Assembly (NCBI GenBank): GCA_949126835.1
Contig: OX421506.1
Location: forward strand, 24,761,301 to 24,825,300
Direction of reading: 5' to 3'
From: Anisus vortex
Taxonomy: Eukaryota > Mollusca > Gastropoda > Planorbidae
Length of the DNA: 64,000 nucleotides
This document shows positions 22,065-32,500 of this stretch, one piece after another (the first letter of the stretch is position 1; each line of letters begins with the position of its first letter). The translations under genes and the position numbers were made by a program. The notes under the pieces were generated by a model, which saw only the letters and a list, made by a program, of their open reading frames with translations, was not told where the DNA came from and ran no database searches.

Positions 22065-22142
22065 TTGATCATTACTTAATTTTTCTAGAATTAAGAAAAG
22101 ATAATATATAAATTACTCAAAAAGAGAACAAACATATATAAG

Positions 22143-22143
22143 C

Positions 22144-22179
<36 letters not shown>
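22143..22179. repeat. (TA)n microsatellite
   Basis: About 17 TA units just upstream (minus sense) of exon 1 of the membrane-protein gene. Confidence 0.9.
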
Positions 22180-22180
<1 letters not shown>

Positions 22181-23009
22181 GGGTATGTTTGTTATCCATA
22201 GCCGTTTGACCAATCGGCACAATAGTTAAATGTATAAATTGGAAACTTTCTCCATAAGAAATTTCTATTTTATCATTTGTAATCATGAAAGTGTTGATTG
22301 TATACATAAAAAAAGTATATCCAAAGATGCATATACATATTACAGTACGCAACAAATGACTGTTTCCTATCGGTTATTAAAGACAAAGTGAACAGCTTTT
22401 TCTCGAAGGGACGAGAGTTGTAAAAGTCTCAAACGGAAGTGGCGTGTTAGAAGGACAATACATAAAAAAAACACGACGCACTAAATCTATATTTAACCAT
22501 TTTGTTTAAAAAAAAAAAGACCGGGCAAAGATTCAAAACACGTGGAAATAGATTCAAAACACGGGAAAATATTCATTTTTCCTAGTCGAAATTAATTATC
22601 TGACGTCACTTCCTATTGTTGCCATATCAAATAGCTACGAGATTTGAATTTTTCCTACACACATTTAAGTGCTAATATTTAACTAATTACTTGAAAGTTA
22701 TGTTTAATATTTTGTATAAATGACTTTATTATCATTCGGGTGTTGAATACACTATTTACTATCAAAATAAACTGTTATAATTATAGTACACTGTTATAGT
22801 CATTCTTTATTCAAATAACATGCTGGACAAAAGGGTTTCAGTTCAACACTTTATTTAACATGTACATTCTCCAAATCACAAATCAAAATCCATCCAGCTC
22901 TGTACTGCTCAGCTCTCATACCCCCGAATGCCCAGTCTTCCTCATTCACGATTCCCCCTAACTGACTTGAGTTCATTCATTCCTATCTTTACAATAACAT
23001 CACTGGGCT
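22180..23009. other. Upstream region of the membrane-protein gene
   Basis: No coding signal. It should include the promoter and 5' UTR of the minus-strand gene starting at 22064. A run of A at 22508-22519 and CT-rich DNA at 22860-23000 are the only features noted. Confidence 0.35.
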
Positions 23010-23011
23010 CA

Positions 23012-23038
<27 letters not shown>
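23010..23038. repeat. (CA)n microsatellite
   Basis: About 14 uninterrupted CA units followed by diverged units to 23058. Confidence 0.9.
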
Positions 23039-23044
<6 letters not shown>

Positions 23045-23167
23045 CCTACACACACCCATTTGTCGACAATAGATTTTAATCCATTAATATCCACTCTCTT
23101 TCACTCAAAATAGCTCACAACATAAACTTTTAACTCATTTTTGATAAAAAAAAGTTCACTTGATCTT

Positions 23168-23250
23168 TAACACTTAATTAACTATGTCGAATTTCAAAAC
23201 TCTTTCTGTATGCCAATTTCGACTTTAGTGTTCGTTAAAAATGGTTTAAA
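23168..23250. repeat. Copy of the 7412-7500 palindromic unit
   Basis: aacacttaa, tttcaaaactctttctgtat and gccaatttcgacttta match the unit at 7412, with the left palindrome partly lost. Confidence 0.5.
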
Positions 23251-23782
23251 ACCTTAACATAATATTCCATGGTACAGAGTTTGGATCTTGTACTTTGACT
23301 GGCATGATTGTCTTGACCTCAATCACCAGTATTTCGGTATTATTATTTGTAAGGGTCACATCGCAAAGCGTCCTTTATAACTTTACATAACAGTACTAAT
23401 GAAGGAATAACTTTGACAAGTAGAAAAACCGTTATTCTCACTATTTACATGAGAGTGAAATATAAAGTTATAAACTGCTTGGTGGATAACATTAGAGCAC
23501 GCTTTCCTTCAATGGATGAATTATGTGACGTCACAGACTTATACGACGCGTTATGACTATGATGTACAAAACATAGAATGGCGTCGATAATACATGTACC
23601 GCACTATATTGTTTATGATGATCTTGGTATTGAAATCGTTTCTGTGTCCTGTTAGGTTTAGTCTACGGCGTGTACTTGTGTAAATGTGTTTTTATGGGTC
23701 CTGTTGTGTTTACAGCGTGTTCATGTGTGAATATGAAATATGTTTTCTTTTATCATTACATGTATTGACTTTTATTGTAAAT
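23251..23782. other. Spacer, no gene seen
   Basis: AT-rich. tgtgtcctgttaggttta / ttatgggtcctgttgtgttta form a weak duplicated phrase at 23641-23710. No gene. Confidence 0.35.
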
Positions 23783-24211
23783 AACAAGAAAACCATAAAA
23801 ACGAAGTTTTTATTATACTTCCTTTATTTGCAAACTAAGTTTACCATCATGTAATTAAATAATTGATTGACTACTGCAATTGAATCGTACAGACAAATAT
23901 CTGTGTCGCAAATCTCAAAAATAACTCCTTACTCCGTATGAATTGTTCTAAAAATAATCTTAGCGCATACTTTTTTTTTCTAGCTTTGCGCCCCAAAGCT
24001 ATAAAACGTTGCAAGGACATTTTTAAAGTTGTTCTTATACTTTCATTTTAAGAAATGAATATTGTCATAAGTGTAGTATTATTAACTTGTTTTAAATTTC
24101 AGCTCGATTGGACCACGGAATATGGTCGAAAAATTGAAGCCAATTCTTGCTCCCACGACGCATGATTGCAATCAGACAGACAGCAATTACAACTTAAAAC
24201 AAAGGGAGTAA
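23783..24211 (+). repeat. Dispersed repeat family B, copy 1
   Basis: Begins aacaagaaaaccataaaaac and ends aaagggagtaa. Internal hallmarks are tttcagctcgattggaccac and a cagacagacag tract. Three further copies lie at 36819, 43429 (deleted) and 43553, all in this orientation. The ends actcc/ttcctttattt form short inverted repeats, suggesting a non-autonomous DNA transposon. It directly precedes the piggyBac ORF start. Confidence 0.75.
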
Positions 24212-24220
24212 TAAGGAGCA

Positions 24221-26760
24221 ATGGATGCTTCGATTGATTATCTTTATGATTCTGATTCGGGTGAGGAATATGATTATGACAGTTGTGGTATAGAGGATAA
24301 TAATAATTAAGATTTAGAAAGTGATTCCGAGAGTAAGATTGATTTAGCCTGCGAAACCAGTGCTATTTCTATCACTACTGTTCCTGCTCGCATTGATGGA
24401 CAAAACGGTTAAGAGACGTAAGAGGGGCATTGCAACGAAAGAAGCTTATTCTGACTGGGATGTATTAGAAATGATTTTTGTTGACCTAGAAACGAATTGC
24501 TGCCTTCATTCAACAGCAGACAATGTGTTCTTGCAGATACAAACACATTTTGAGGCTGTTGATTTTTTTATTTGATACTCTAATGAAACACACTACGAAC
24601 AAATTATGAATGAATGTCAAAAGAGAAAAAAATGTGGTGTCAATGATGGTTCCCACCATGTGAAACGCTCGAAGCCATGCGATGTGGATGAGCTATCTGC
24701 ATTTCTTGGTCTTCATATAGCGATGGGCTTGTGCAGCAAATCATCAATAGATGATTATTGGGCTACAGGACTTTGGCTCACTTCCACCTCTTTAACTTTA
24801 GTGACGGGTTGTTCCCTCACATGGGGGAGGGCAGAGGGGGGCATATGCCCGGGGGGCGGCACCTCTAGGGGTCGGCACATTTGGCCTAAGTTCATACCAG
24901 AAATTTTAGGAGAGTTGAAGGGAAAATAAAATGTGTATTAACAATAGTAAATAAAATAAATAATGAATAAATATAGATTAGTAGAAGTTGACTTCTTTTT
25001 TAATTACACTCAAACTGTTTTATACAAATGTTTCATTTTTTAATAGGCTCACACAATTTTCATGAAAGATTGGCTCATCTAGAATATTCTGATTAAAAAA
25101 TAGCATTTTAAAATGTCGTTTTTCATAATAATTAACTATTATAAGCGCCCCAGGGGGCGGTGAGAAGTTCTGGGGGGGGGGCGCTGATGTTTCTGGCAAC
25201 AGAAGGTACGCTAGTCATCTAAACACTTAGGTACGCTAATCATCTAAAGTTTAAATATATTGTATGGATATTTGTTTCGATGCTATTTTTTTTTTGGAAA
25301 CCGAAGACAATTATTTGAGAGAAAATCTCATACAATTGAAAACTGATATCCCTGATTTATTTGAATAAAAAAAGTTAAAAAAAAATGATTTCAGGGAAAT
25401 GACCTTAATTAAAAGAAGACAAAGAGTGTTTATTTTCTTTTTTGCATTTATGTCAAACCTTCTATTGTACAAGCACAACTTTGGACGCATAAATATTGAA
25501 TTTATAAAGAACAACTGACGAAGACATGCTTACTTCAATACATTCAAACAAGTAATGATTACTTCAACAGACGATATAAAGATAATCTATTAGCTTTGTT
25601 TCTAATGGTGAAGTATTAAAATAAGACCTGCGAGAAGAATAAATAACAAATACAGAATAAACATTTAATGCAGAAATGGGCTATAATCAGGACTTATGGT
25701 TGCAAAAAGACATCCATCAATTTCTCTAGGTCTTTTGGTTTTGGAAAAAAGAATGTATTCCATTTCCACACCCTATTTATTGGAACGTAGAAGAACTACT
25801 AGCAACATACCAGGAACAAGCTTCACTTTGAAATTGTTTTTATTTTCAAAACCTCCTTTGCAGTATTTTTTTTTAATTATTAGGCCTATTTATTAAACAA
25901 CAATTAAACAAATGTATAAATTTCAGCTCTTTTTATTCTATTTCAGTTATTTTTAGGATGATAAAATTGCATACAAATCTAGTCGGCCTATGCAACTTAT
26001 ATGCGGCAAATTTGACTCATTAGTTCAACTTCAAATTTGCAAGGGGCGGGGGGGGGGATGAGCAGTGAGAGATAAAAATTTGAAAAGGGAGGCGGTGAGC
26101 CGAAAAAGGTATAGAATCTATACACTAAACAAAGCAGTTACTGTGTGCAAGGGGGAGGCGCTAAAACTTTTGCCCTGGGGCGCCACAAAAGCTTGTGAGG
26201 GCCCTGGTGACGGAGCGAAATAGATACCAAATTATAAACTCATGTCTTCATTTCAATGGATATGATCCACTCTTCAAACTGCGACCGTCTTTGGACAATA
26301 AGCATCCACTATACCGACACGTTTATGGACCAGGACAAGCTCTTTCAATTTATGAGTCTATGGTGGGCATTCAAAGGACGTTGTTTTTTTTTCAAACAGT
26401 ACATGCCTTCTATGACAACTAAATAGGGCATAAAGACATTCATGTTGGCCGATTCCAAGTTATTCTACTATTGTGGTTTATAATTTACCCAGGTAAAAAA
26501 ACACAGAAGAAGGCAGGAATTTGATCTGATTGACAGATAAAAGTGAAAAGGCCACATCAACTACACAGACAAGTAAATCATCCAATTTATGCAAGTTCAA
26601 AGGTGAAACAGCTAGGCACAATTCTCGGAAATTCAAAGGCTTATCCAAAAGAAATCAAGGGAAAATAGGTTATCAGGTGATGATCCTATCTTTGCCAAAT
26701 TGAATTATTTGATGTCACAACGTTTCAAGATCGCAAGCGTCTCAGTATTAAATTTTTCTA
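24221..26760 (+). pseudogene. piggyBac-like transposase relic, split by an insertion
   Basis: The ATG at 24221 starts an acidic N-terminus (DSDSGEEYDYDS) soon broken by stops. VDELSAFLGLHIAMGLCSKS and IDDYWAT follow to 24801. After the 24808-26206 insertion the frame resumes exactly (…LTLVT|ERNRYQ) with CLHFNGYDPLFKLRPSLDNK, SIYESMVG and, after a frame change, QYMPS and GIKTFMLADSK. These are standard DDE_Tnp_1_7 landmarks (the ESMVG acid motif and the R-N-R-Y box). Several stops and frameshifts, plus loss of a recognisable C-terminal Cys-rich domain beyond ~26500, make it inactive. Left and right inverted ends with TTAA duplications were not identified. Confidence 0.8.
24808..26206. mobile_element. 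hAT-like non-autonomous element inserted in the piggyBac relic
   Basis: It is flanked by the 7-bp repeat GTGACGG (24801-24807, 26207-26213), or 8 bp with one mismatch. The right end reads tgtgagggccctg, inverse of a hAT-type CAGGGCCCTCACA; the left end keeps CCCTCACA. Internal G-rich blocks (gcatatgcccggggggcggc) match the compact copy at 42878-43038. There is no transposase; the interior is AT-rich. Confidence 0.72.
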
Positions 26761-27299
26761 TCAACTATCATTACAAGCACAGTAAAGCGTGAGACAGAAA
26801 ACAACCAGTGGGTTACAGAACAATAGAAAAACCTACCAGAAATACAGTGATCACAACGGTGGTGTTGATCATTTTTGACCAAAAGAAGGTTAGCTATGGC
26901 TATCCTCACAAACAGGGGCGAAGCCAGGATTTTTTTCGAGGGGGGGGGGGGGTCAAAATTTCGTATTAATAAATGTTGCCACATTTTTACGCAAATCGCT
27001 CTTTAGGACAGGAGAAGCAGAGTTCGCAGATTTTTAATGTTTAAAAAAAAAAACAAGAGATAACTTAGCAAAATCGTTTAACAAAACAAGAAGTAAACCA
27101 AATGAAAACGATTTTTTATTGCTGCCTGTGTTGATGTTTTTTGTCTACTCTATCATTGCGATCATAATTGCTGATGATTTTAAAAAAAAAAGATAGTAGG
27201 CCCTACACACAAGTACATATTTTTCTATAAATGCCACAAATCAAAATGGCCGCCAAGTTCAGGTGACGCTAATTTGCAAGAGAACTTAATTTTCCAATG
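26761..27299. other. Spacer with a MITE-like end
   Basis: caggggcgaagccaggattt followed by a G run at 26915-26955 resembles a common hAT/MITE terminus; the partner end was not found. No gene. Confidence 0.4.
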
Positions 27300-28075
27300 T
27301 GGTCTTATATTTTACAGTACCAGGTGGACCGATCTTCGTGCGGTAATAAAGAGCAGGCAGAGCTAGTACCTCCTTTGGAAGACTGCGGTCAGATTATGGA
27401 ATCGGAGAAACCTCGAGCTAGAAACCAAACTAAAAGTTTATGCAGCTACCGTTCTACCAATTATCCTATATGCATGTGAAACCTGCACCGTGTATAGCCG
27501 TCAAGCCAGAAAGCTAAATCACGTCCATCTGAGCTGCTTACGACAGCTGATACTTGTCAAATGCTCGCACAGATCAAAATGCCAAGCATTTACATCCTAC
27601 TAGGAAAAGCCCAGCTCAGGTGTGCAGGCCATGATAGACGCATGCCAGAAGGACGAATACACAAAAAGGTCTTCTATGGCGAACTTGTCGCAGGAAATCT
27701 CTCGCGAAAAAAGCAAAAGAAGAGGTTAAAATACACCCCGAAGACCTCTCTAAGAAACTTTGAAATCGATCCAAACAACTGGGAGAGCCTAGCCGAGGAC
27801 CGATCCTTTTGGCGCGACATGACCCGAACTGGAGCAGCAGCTCAAGAAGATAAAAGGGCGAAGGGTCGCTACTGAAGAACGTCAACTCAGAAAATCCAGC
27901 AAAGACAGCCCCGCTTCTACCGGCCATCAAGCCTCGCATCTGTGCTCCCACTGTGGCAAATACTTTCGGGCAAAATGGCCACACCAGCCATCTCCGAAAC
28001 CACAAGAAATCATGACTCTCACATAGGATGGTCTTCATCGAAAATGATGGACAGTCATCATCATAATAAAAGCCC
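27300..28075 (+). pseudogene. LINE RT C-terminal fragment with zinc finger
   Basis: Plus-strand pieces read KLKVYAATVLPIILYACET, then RMPEGRIHKKVFYGEL, NFEIDPNNWESLAEDRSFW and near 27930 CSHCGKYFRAK with a broken second half (H...H). This is the C-terminal end of a LINE polymerase family that finishes with a C2H2 finger. A related but different copy is on the minus strand at 44343-45125. Frameshifts near 27480-27600 and 27870 show it is dead. Confidence 0.78.
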
Positions 28076-28660
28076 GAAGAAATATGTTGACGGTGGGAAC
28101 GCTTATAATCGTATTATATATATAAAAGATGATCCTTCTATAAGATTTTTTTTCTACACTTTCTACATAAAAGGTAATGACAGATCCGAAATTTAAAAAA
28201 TAAAACATTTACTTTTACCAATACATTATTTAATAGTTTTAGAGTATATCTTTTCGTTGACATTTAAATGACTGGTAACTGGGATGAGTATAGTTTATAG
28301 TTGACAATTCATAAAATCAAAGCGAATTACTAAACCTTAGATGATTAATTCCATTTGTGATCGTACATTCCAAAACCAGGAGTTTACGAGTCATCAAATA
28401 ACAAAAATATCAAAGCAAGCGGTCCATCTTATTACAGTTTTTGGAAATATCTAAAAAACATTAATTTGGCCCGAGAGCCTACATGTATATGTCCTTACAT
28501 TTTGGCTATTTCTGCCTCTTTTTAATTGCATAGCGATTAAGTTTAATAGTATGCTTTGAAAAATGTATAGAAGATAACGTTCAATCTTAGCATTTTAAAT
28601 AGGTCTCTACCTAATTAGATCCTCTACCGTTTTGTTTGTCTTTACTTTTCGCACATACTT
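28076..28660. other. AT-rich spacer
   Basis: No gene or repeat boundary is recognised. Confidence 0.35.
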
Positions 28661-28664
28661 ACAC

Positions 28665-29271
28665 TGTTACGAGTAGATTTATTTCCATATTATATTGGTT
28701 CTGATATTAATAACTAAAGTTAAAATGAAATAATCTTAAACCCGAAATGTTTCCGTGTTAGGAATAAAACATGTTTATGTCTAGACACTACGTCATAGCA
28801 TGAAAATGCGTCATATGTCAGCACGAGGGTTTGAGTCCGTTAGTTTTGGTTCTAGTTTGGGCGCTAATGTGTGAGGACTGTTTTTGACCACTTTCTTAAA
28901 GATAGGATTACAGCTTAGTTCGTTATAGAAGAATCTCAACTGATTAAGTTTCATTATATAATACTGGTACATGTATTCTGTGGTATTGTTATATTTTATC
29001 ATCTCAACTTGTTGGAATAAAATTGTGTTCAATTTCAAACAGGATTATGGATTTCCTATATATTAAGGTACAGTTTATCTAAATCATTTCATACACAAAG
29101 ATTCATAGCAAACGAGTAAAATAAACATCAAATCTAATTGAATAACATCAATACAAGTTCTTATACAACCTTGTGAGATCCAAGATGGATATGAATCAAA
29201 AGAATATAAATATATGATAATACATTACTAAAAATATCATCTAACGTCAGTAGCTGATTTCGCACGTGACA
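28665..29271 (+). repeat. 5' LTR of the Gmr1-like element
   Basis: 607 bp. Eight of the nine differences from the 3' LTR fall in the first ~140 bases. Confidence 0.95.
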
Positions 29272-29277
29272 AAAGAT

Positions 29278-29297
29278 TGGGGGCTCAAGTCCTGGAT
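29278..29297 (+). promoter_or_regulatory. Primer-binding site, variant proline type
   Basis: TGGGGGCTCAAGTCCTGGAT begins six bases after the LTR. The first nine bases equal the tRNA-Pro site at 16081; the rest differs by two inserted bases and one substitution. It is either a decayed tRNA-Pro site or one for another tRNA. Confidence 0.65.
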
Positions 29298-29552
29298 CTA
29301 AAGTTTGTATGTATAAGAAATTGAGAATATACAACTGTTTTAGTGAAAACGATTTACAACAAATATTTATTCAAATTCTGTCTACGTGGGAGGCACTGTC
29401 TGTGTTCGGACATACTGTTTTCAGCTTTGTACACAATCATCCTTAAAAATTTATCTTCTACAAATATTAAGTGGTGTAAAAATATTTCAAAGGACTTTAT
29501 GAAAGGTAAAGTTGAAATTTTTTATCTTCTATTTACGTCATTAATATAAAAC

Positions 29553-32500
29553 ATGGCGGAAGCTAATCTTACGTTGGAGCAATTGAATATTTTTGCTATC
29601 ACGTCAGAACAGTTAAATAGCATGTCACTAACCCAGTTAAAAGAGATGGCAAACTCTCTGGGAATAGACATTACTGAAGTTACACCAGTAAGGAGTAAAT
29701 TGATTCAAGATATTATGCTTGAAGAAAATACTATGAATAGTGAAGAATCAGTGGTTCTCAATGTATCAGAAACCCTGAAAACAGACATAGATAACCATGA
29801 ATTTAAAATGAATGGAAATGAATTAAGTGCAGACATGAAATTCCAGTTAGAAATGAGGAAGTTAGAAATTCAAGTACAATTGGAATGTAAAAGAATAGAA
29901 GTACAATTAGAAGGTAAAAGAATAGAAGCAGAGAAAGAGAAAAGATTGGGGGAATTGGAAAAAGAAAGAATCGCTAGTAATGAAAGGATTGAATTGGCAA
30001 AGTCTCGTTCGTCAACTCATACGATTCAGGAAACAAATAATGTAGAACTATTTAAGTTTAAAAAGCATGTCCCAAGCATGGAGAACATAGAGATTGATGA
30101 GTTCTTTATGGTCTTCGAAAGAAACTCGATCGATTATAAATTTCCTGAAGATAAGAAAGCAGTACTTTTACGTTCAGCTCTAACAAAAGGCAAGGCTTTA
30201 GATGTTGTATTGAATCTGACTCCAGAAGAATGCAATGATTATGAACTAATAAAGAGCAGAATACTATTGAGTTATGTTCTAACTCCAGAAAAGTATCGAA
30301 AGTTATATCGTGAGTACAAGAAGGAACCAGAAGTTTCACATGTTGATTTCCTGAGATTAGAGAAAAAGTATTTTGATCGATGGTTACGTTCTAAGAATGT
30401 GAATAAAGATTATGAAAAACTATATAATCTCATACTGATGGAGGATTTTACTGAGAAGATTCGCACTGATATAAAAGTTCATTTGGCTGATCGTGGTATT
30501 GAAATAGCAGAACAAGCAGCAGTTAAAGCCGATGAATATGTCATTATTCACCCGCATAGCCATTATGTTCAAAATGACAGAACAAGTTTGAGGACTCAAA
30601 ACAGTAATACAGAGAGGAAGTTAAGATCGACAGAGGATAAAAGTAAACAAAAAGCCGATAAACAAGAGAATTCAAGTTTTGTACAAAAGAGAATTACCTG
30701 TACATTCTGTAAGAAAGATGGACATATAAAAGAGAATTGTTGGAGTCTACATAAAGAGAAAAGACCCATTAAAAACAAGAACAACGTGGTTTTATCACAC
30801 ATCGCCGTACAAACTGAAACTCAAATAAATAAAACTGCCCACAAAAGAATTAAAGCTGAAAGAGAGACATCTGATGTTAGTCATGAAGAGATGGCGAAAC
30901 ACGCATGTCCAAGTTGCTCAAAGTCGGAAAAAGTCTTTGAAATGAAGACCGAGGCTATTGAACATTCTAGTTTCAACTCCAAAGGGAGTGTGACAGATGA
31001 ACAATCAGTAAATAAAACGTTTACTTATGGAGGCAGTAGTGTAGCAAGAAACTCAGTAGGCAGAGAACTACCCGAGTGCATGCTATCGGATGTTAGCGAG
31101 GGCTATGTGTCACCTATAGATAATCAAGCTAGAGAACGGAAGATTAAAATTCTACGTGACTCCGGTGCTGATATATCTCTACTGTTGAAGAATACTGTAC
31201 CAACGTCGAAATTGACTCATACAGGCCAGTATGCCTTAATCAGTACTATGGCTGGAACACTCACGGCACCGTTACATCGTATACAGTTGAAGTGTAATTA
31301 CTTCACTGGATCTGTTATTGTTGGGATAGTGAAGAAATTTCCCTACAGAGGCATTTCATTACTTTTAGGAAGTGACATTGCCAAGAATCAGGTACATCCT
31401 GTACTTAAAGAAACCAAAGACTCTGTTCAGTGTAAGAATACTGAAAATTCAGTATGTGTTATCACCAGAGCTATGGAGAAACAGCAGATGACTAATGAAT
31501 CGACAAAGAAACCAGAACCAACACCAGAGATTGACTTACAAGCAACCTTCATGGCGGATGTTCTAGGTGGTCACTCAAGTCATACTGATCAAAATAATTT
31601 GTCGCCTAGACAACTACTCATTCTTGCTCAAGGCAAAGATCCAGAGATTGGGAAGCTAAAAGAGGAAGCAAAGAATGAAGGAGAGTTAGAAACAATGGCC
31701 GCAGGTTATTACCTGAGGGACGAGTTGTTGATGAGGAAATGGAGAGGGAAAGAAAACGACGATGAAACATGCAGCGAAGTACATCAAATCGTGGTACCCA
31801 ATGTTTACCGCAAGGACATACTACATATGGCCCATGATTCACCGTATGCTGGTCACCTAGGGATACAGAAAACCTTCGACAGGATTCTTCCATATTTCTT
31901 CTGGCCTGGCCTACGTCGTGACGTCACATCGTTTTGCAGATCATGTCCTGTCTGCCAGATGGTCGACAAGCCGAATCAGACCATTCCGGTAGCTCCTCTA
32001 CGACCCATACCAGCATTCTCAGAACCCTTCAGTCACATCATTATAGACTGCGTCGGTCCGTTGCCTAAAACTAAGGCTGGCCACCAGTATCTGTTCACTA
32101 TTATGTGTTCGGCAACGAGATTCCCAGAGGCTATTCCTCTACGTAGCATCAATGCCGACAAAATCTCTGATGCACTTATCGGATTCTTCACCCGATATGG
32201 TCTTCCGAAAACCGTGCAGTCAGATCAAGGTTCAAATTTCTCATCAAAGTTATTTCGCCAAGTCTTAGAACGGCTGGGTATTCGTCATGCAGTATCGAGT
32301 GCATATCATCCACAGAGTCAAGGCGCACTGGAACGATACCACCAAACATTGAAGAATATGCTCCATACTTTCTGTTTCGAGCATAACGACGACTGGGATC
32401 GTGGTATGCCCTTCGCACTCTTCGCAACCAGAGAGGCTGTACAAGAATCTCTTGGTTTCAGTCCCTTTGAACTGGTATTCGGACACACAGTTCGTGGACC

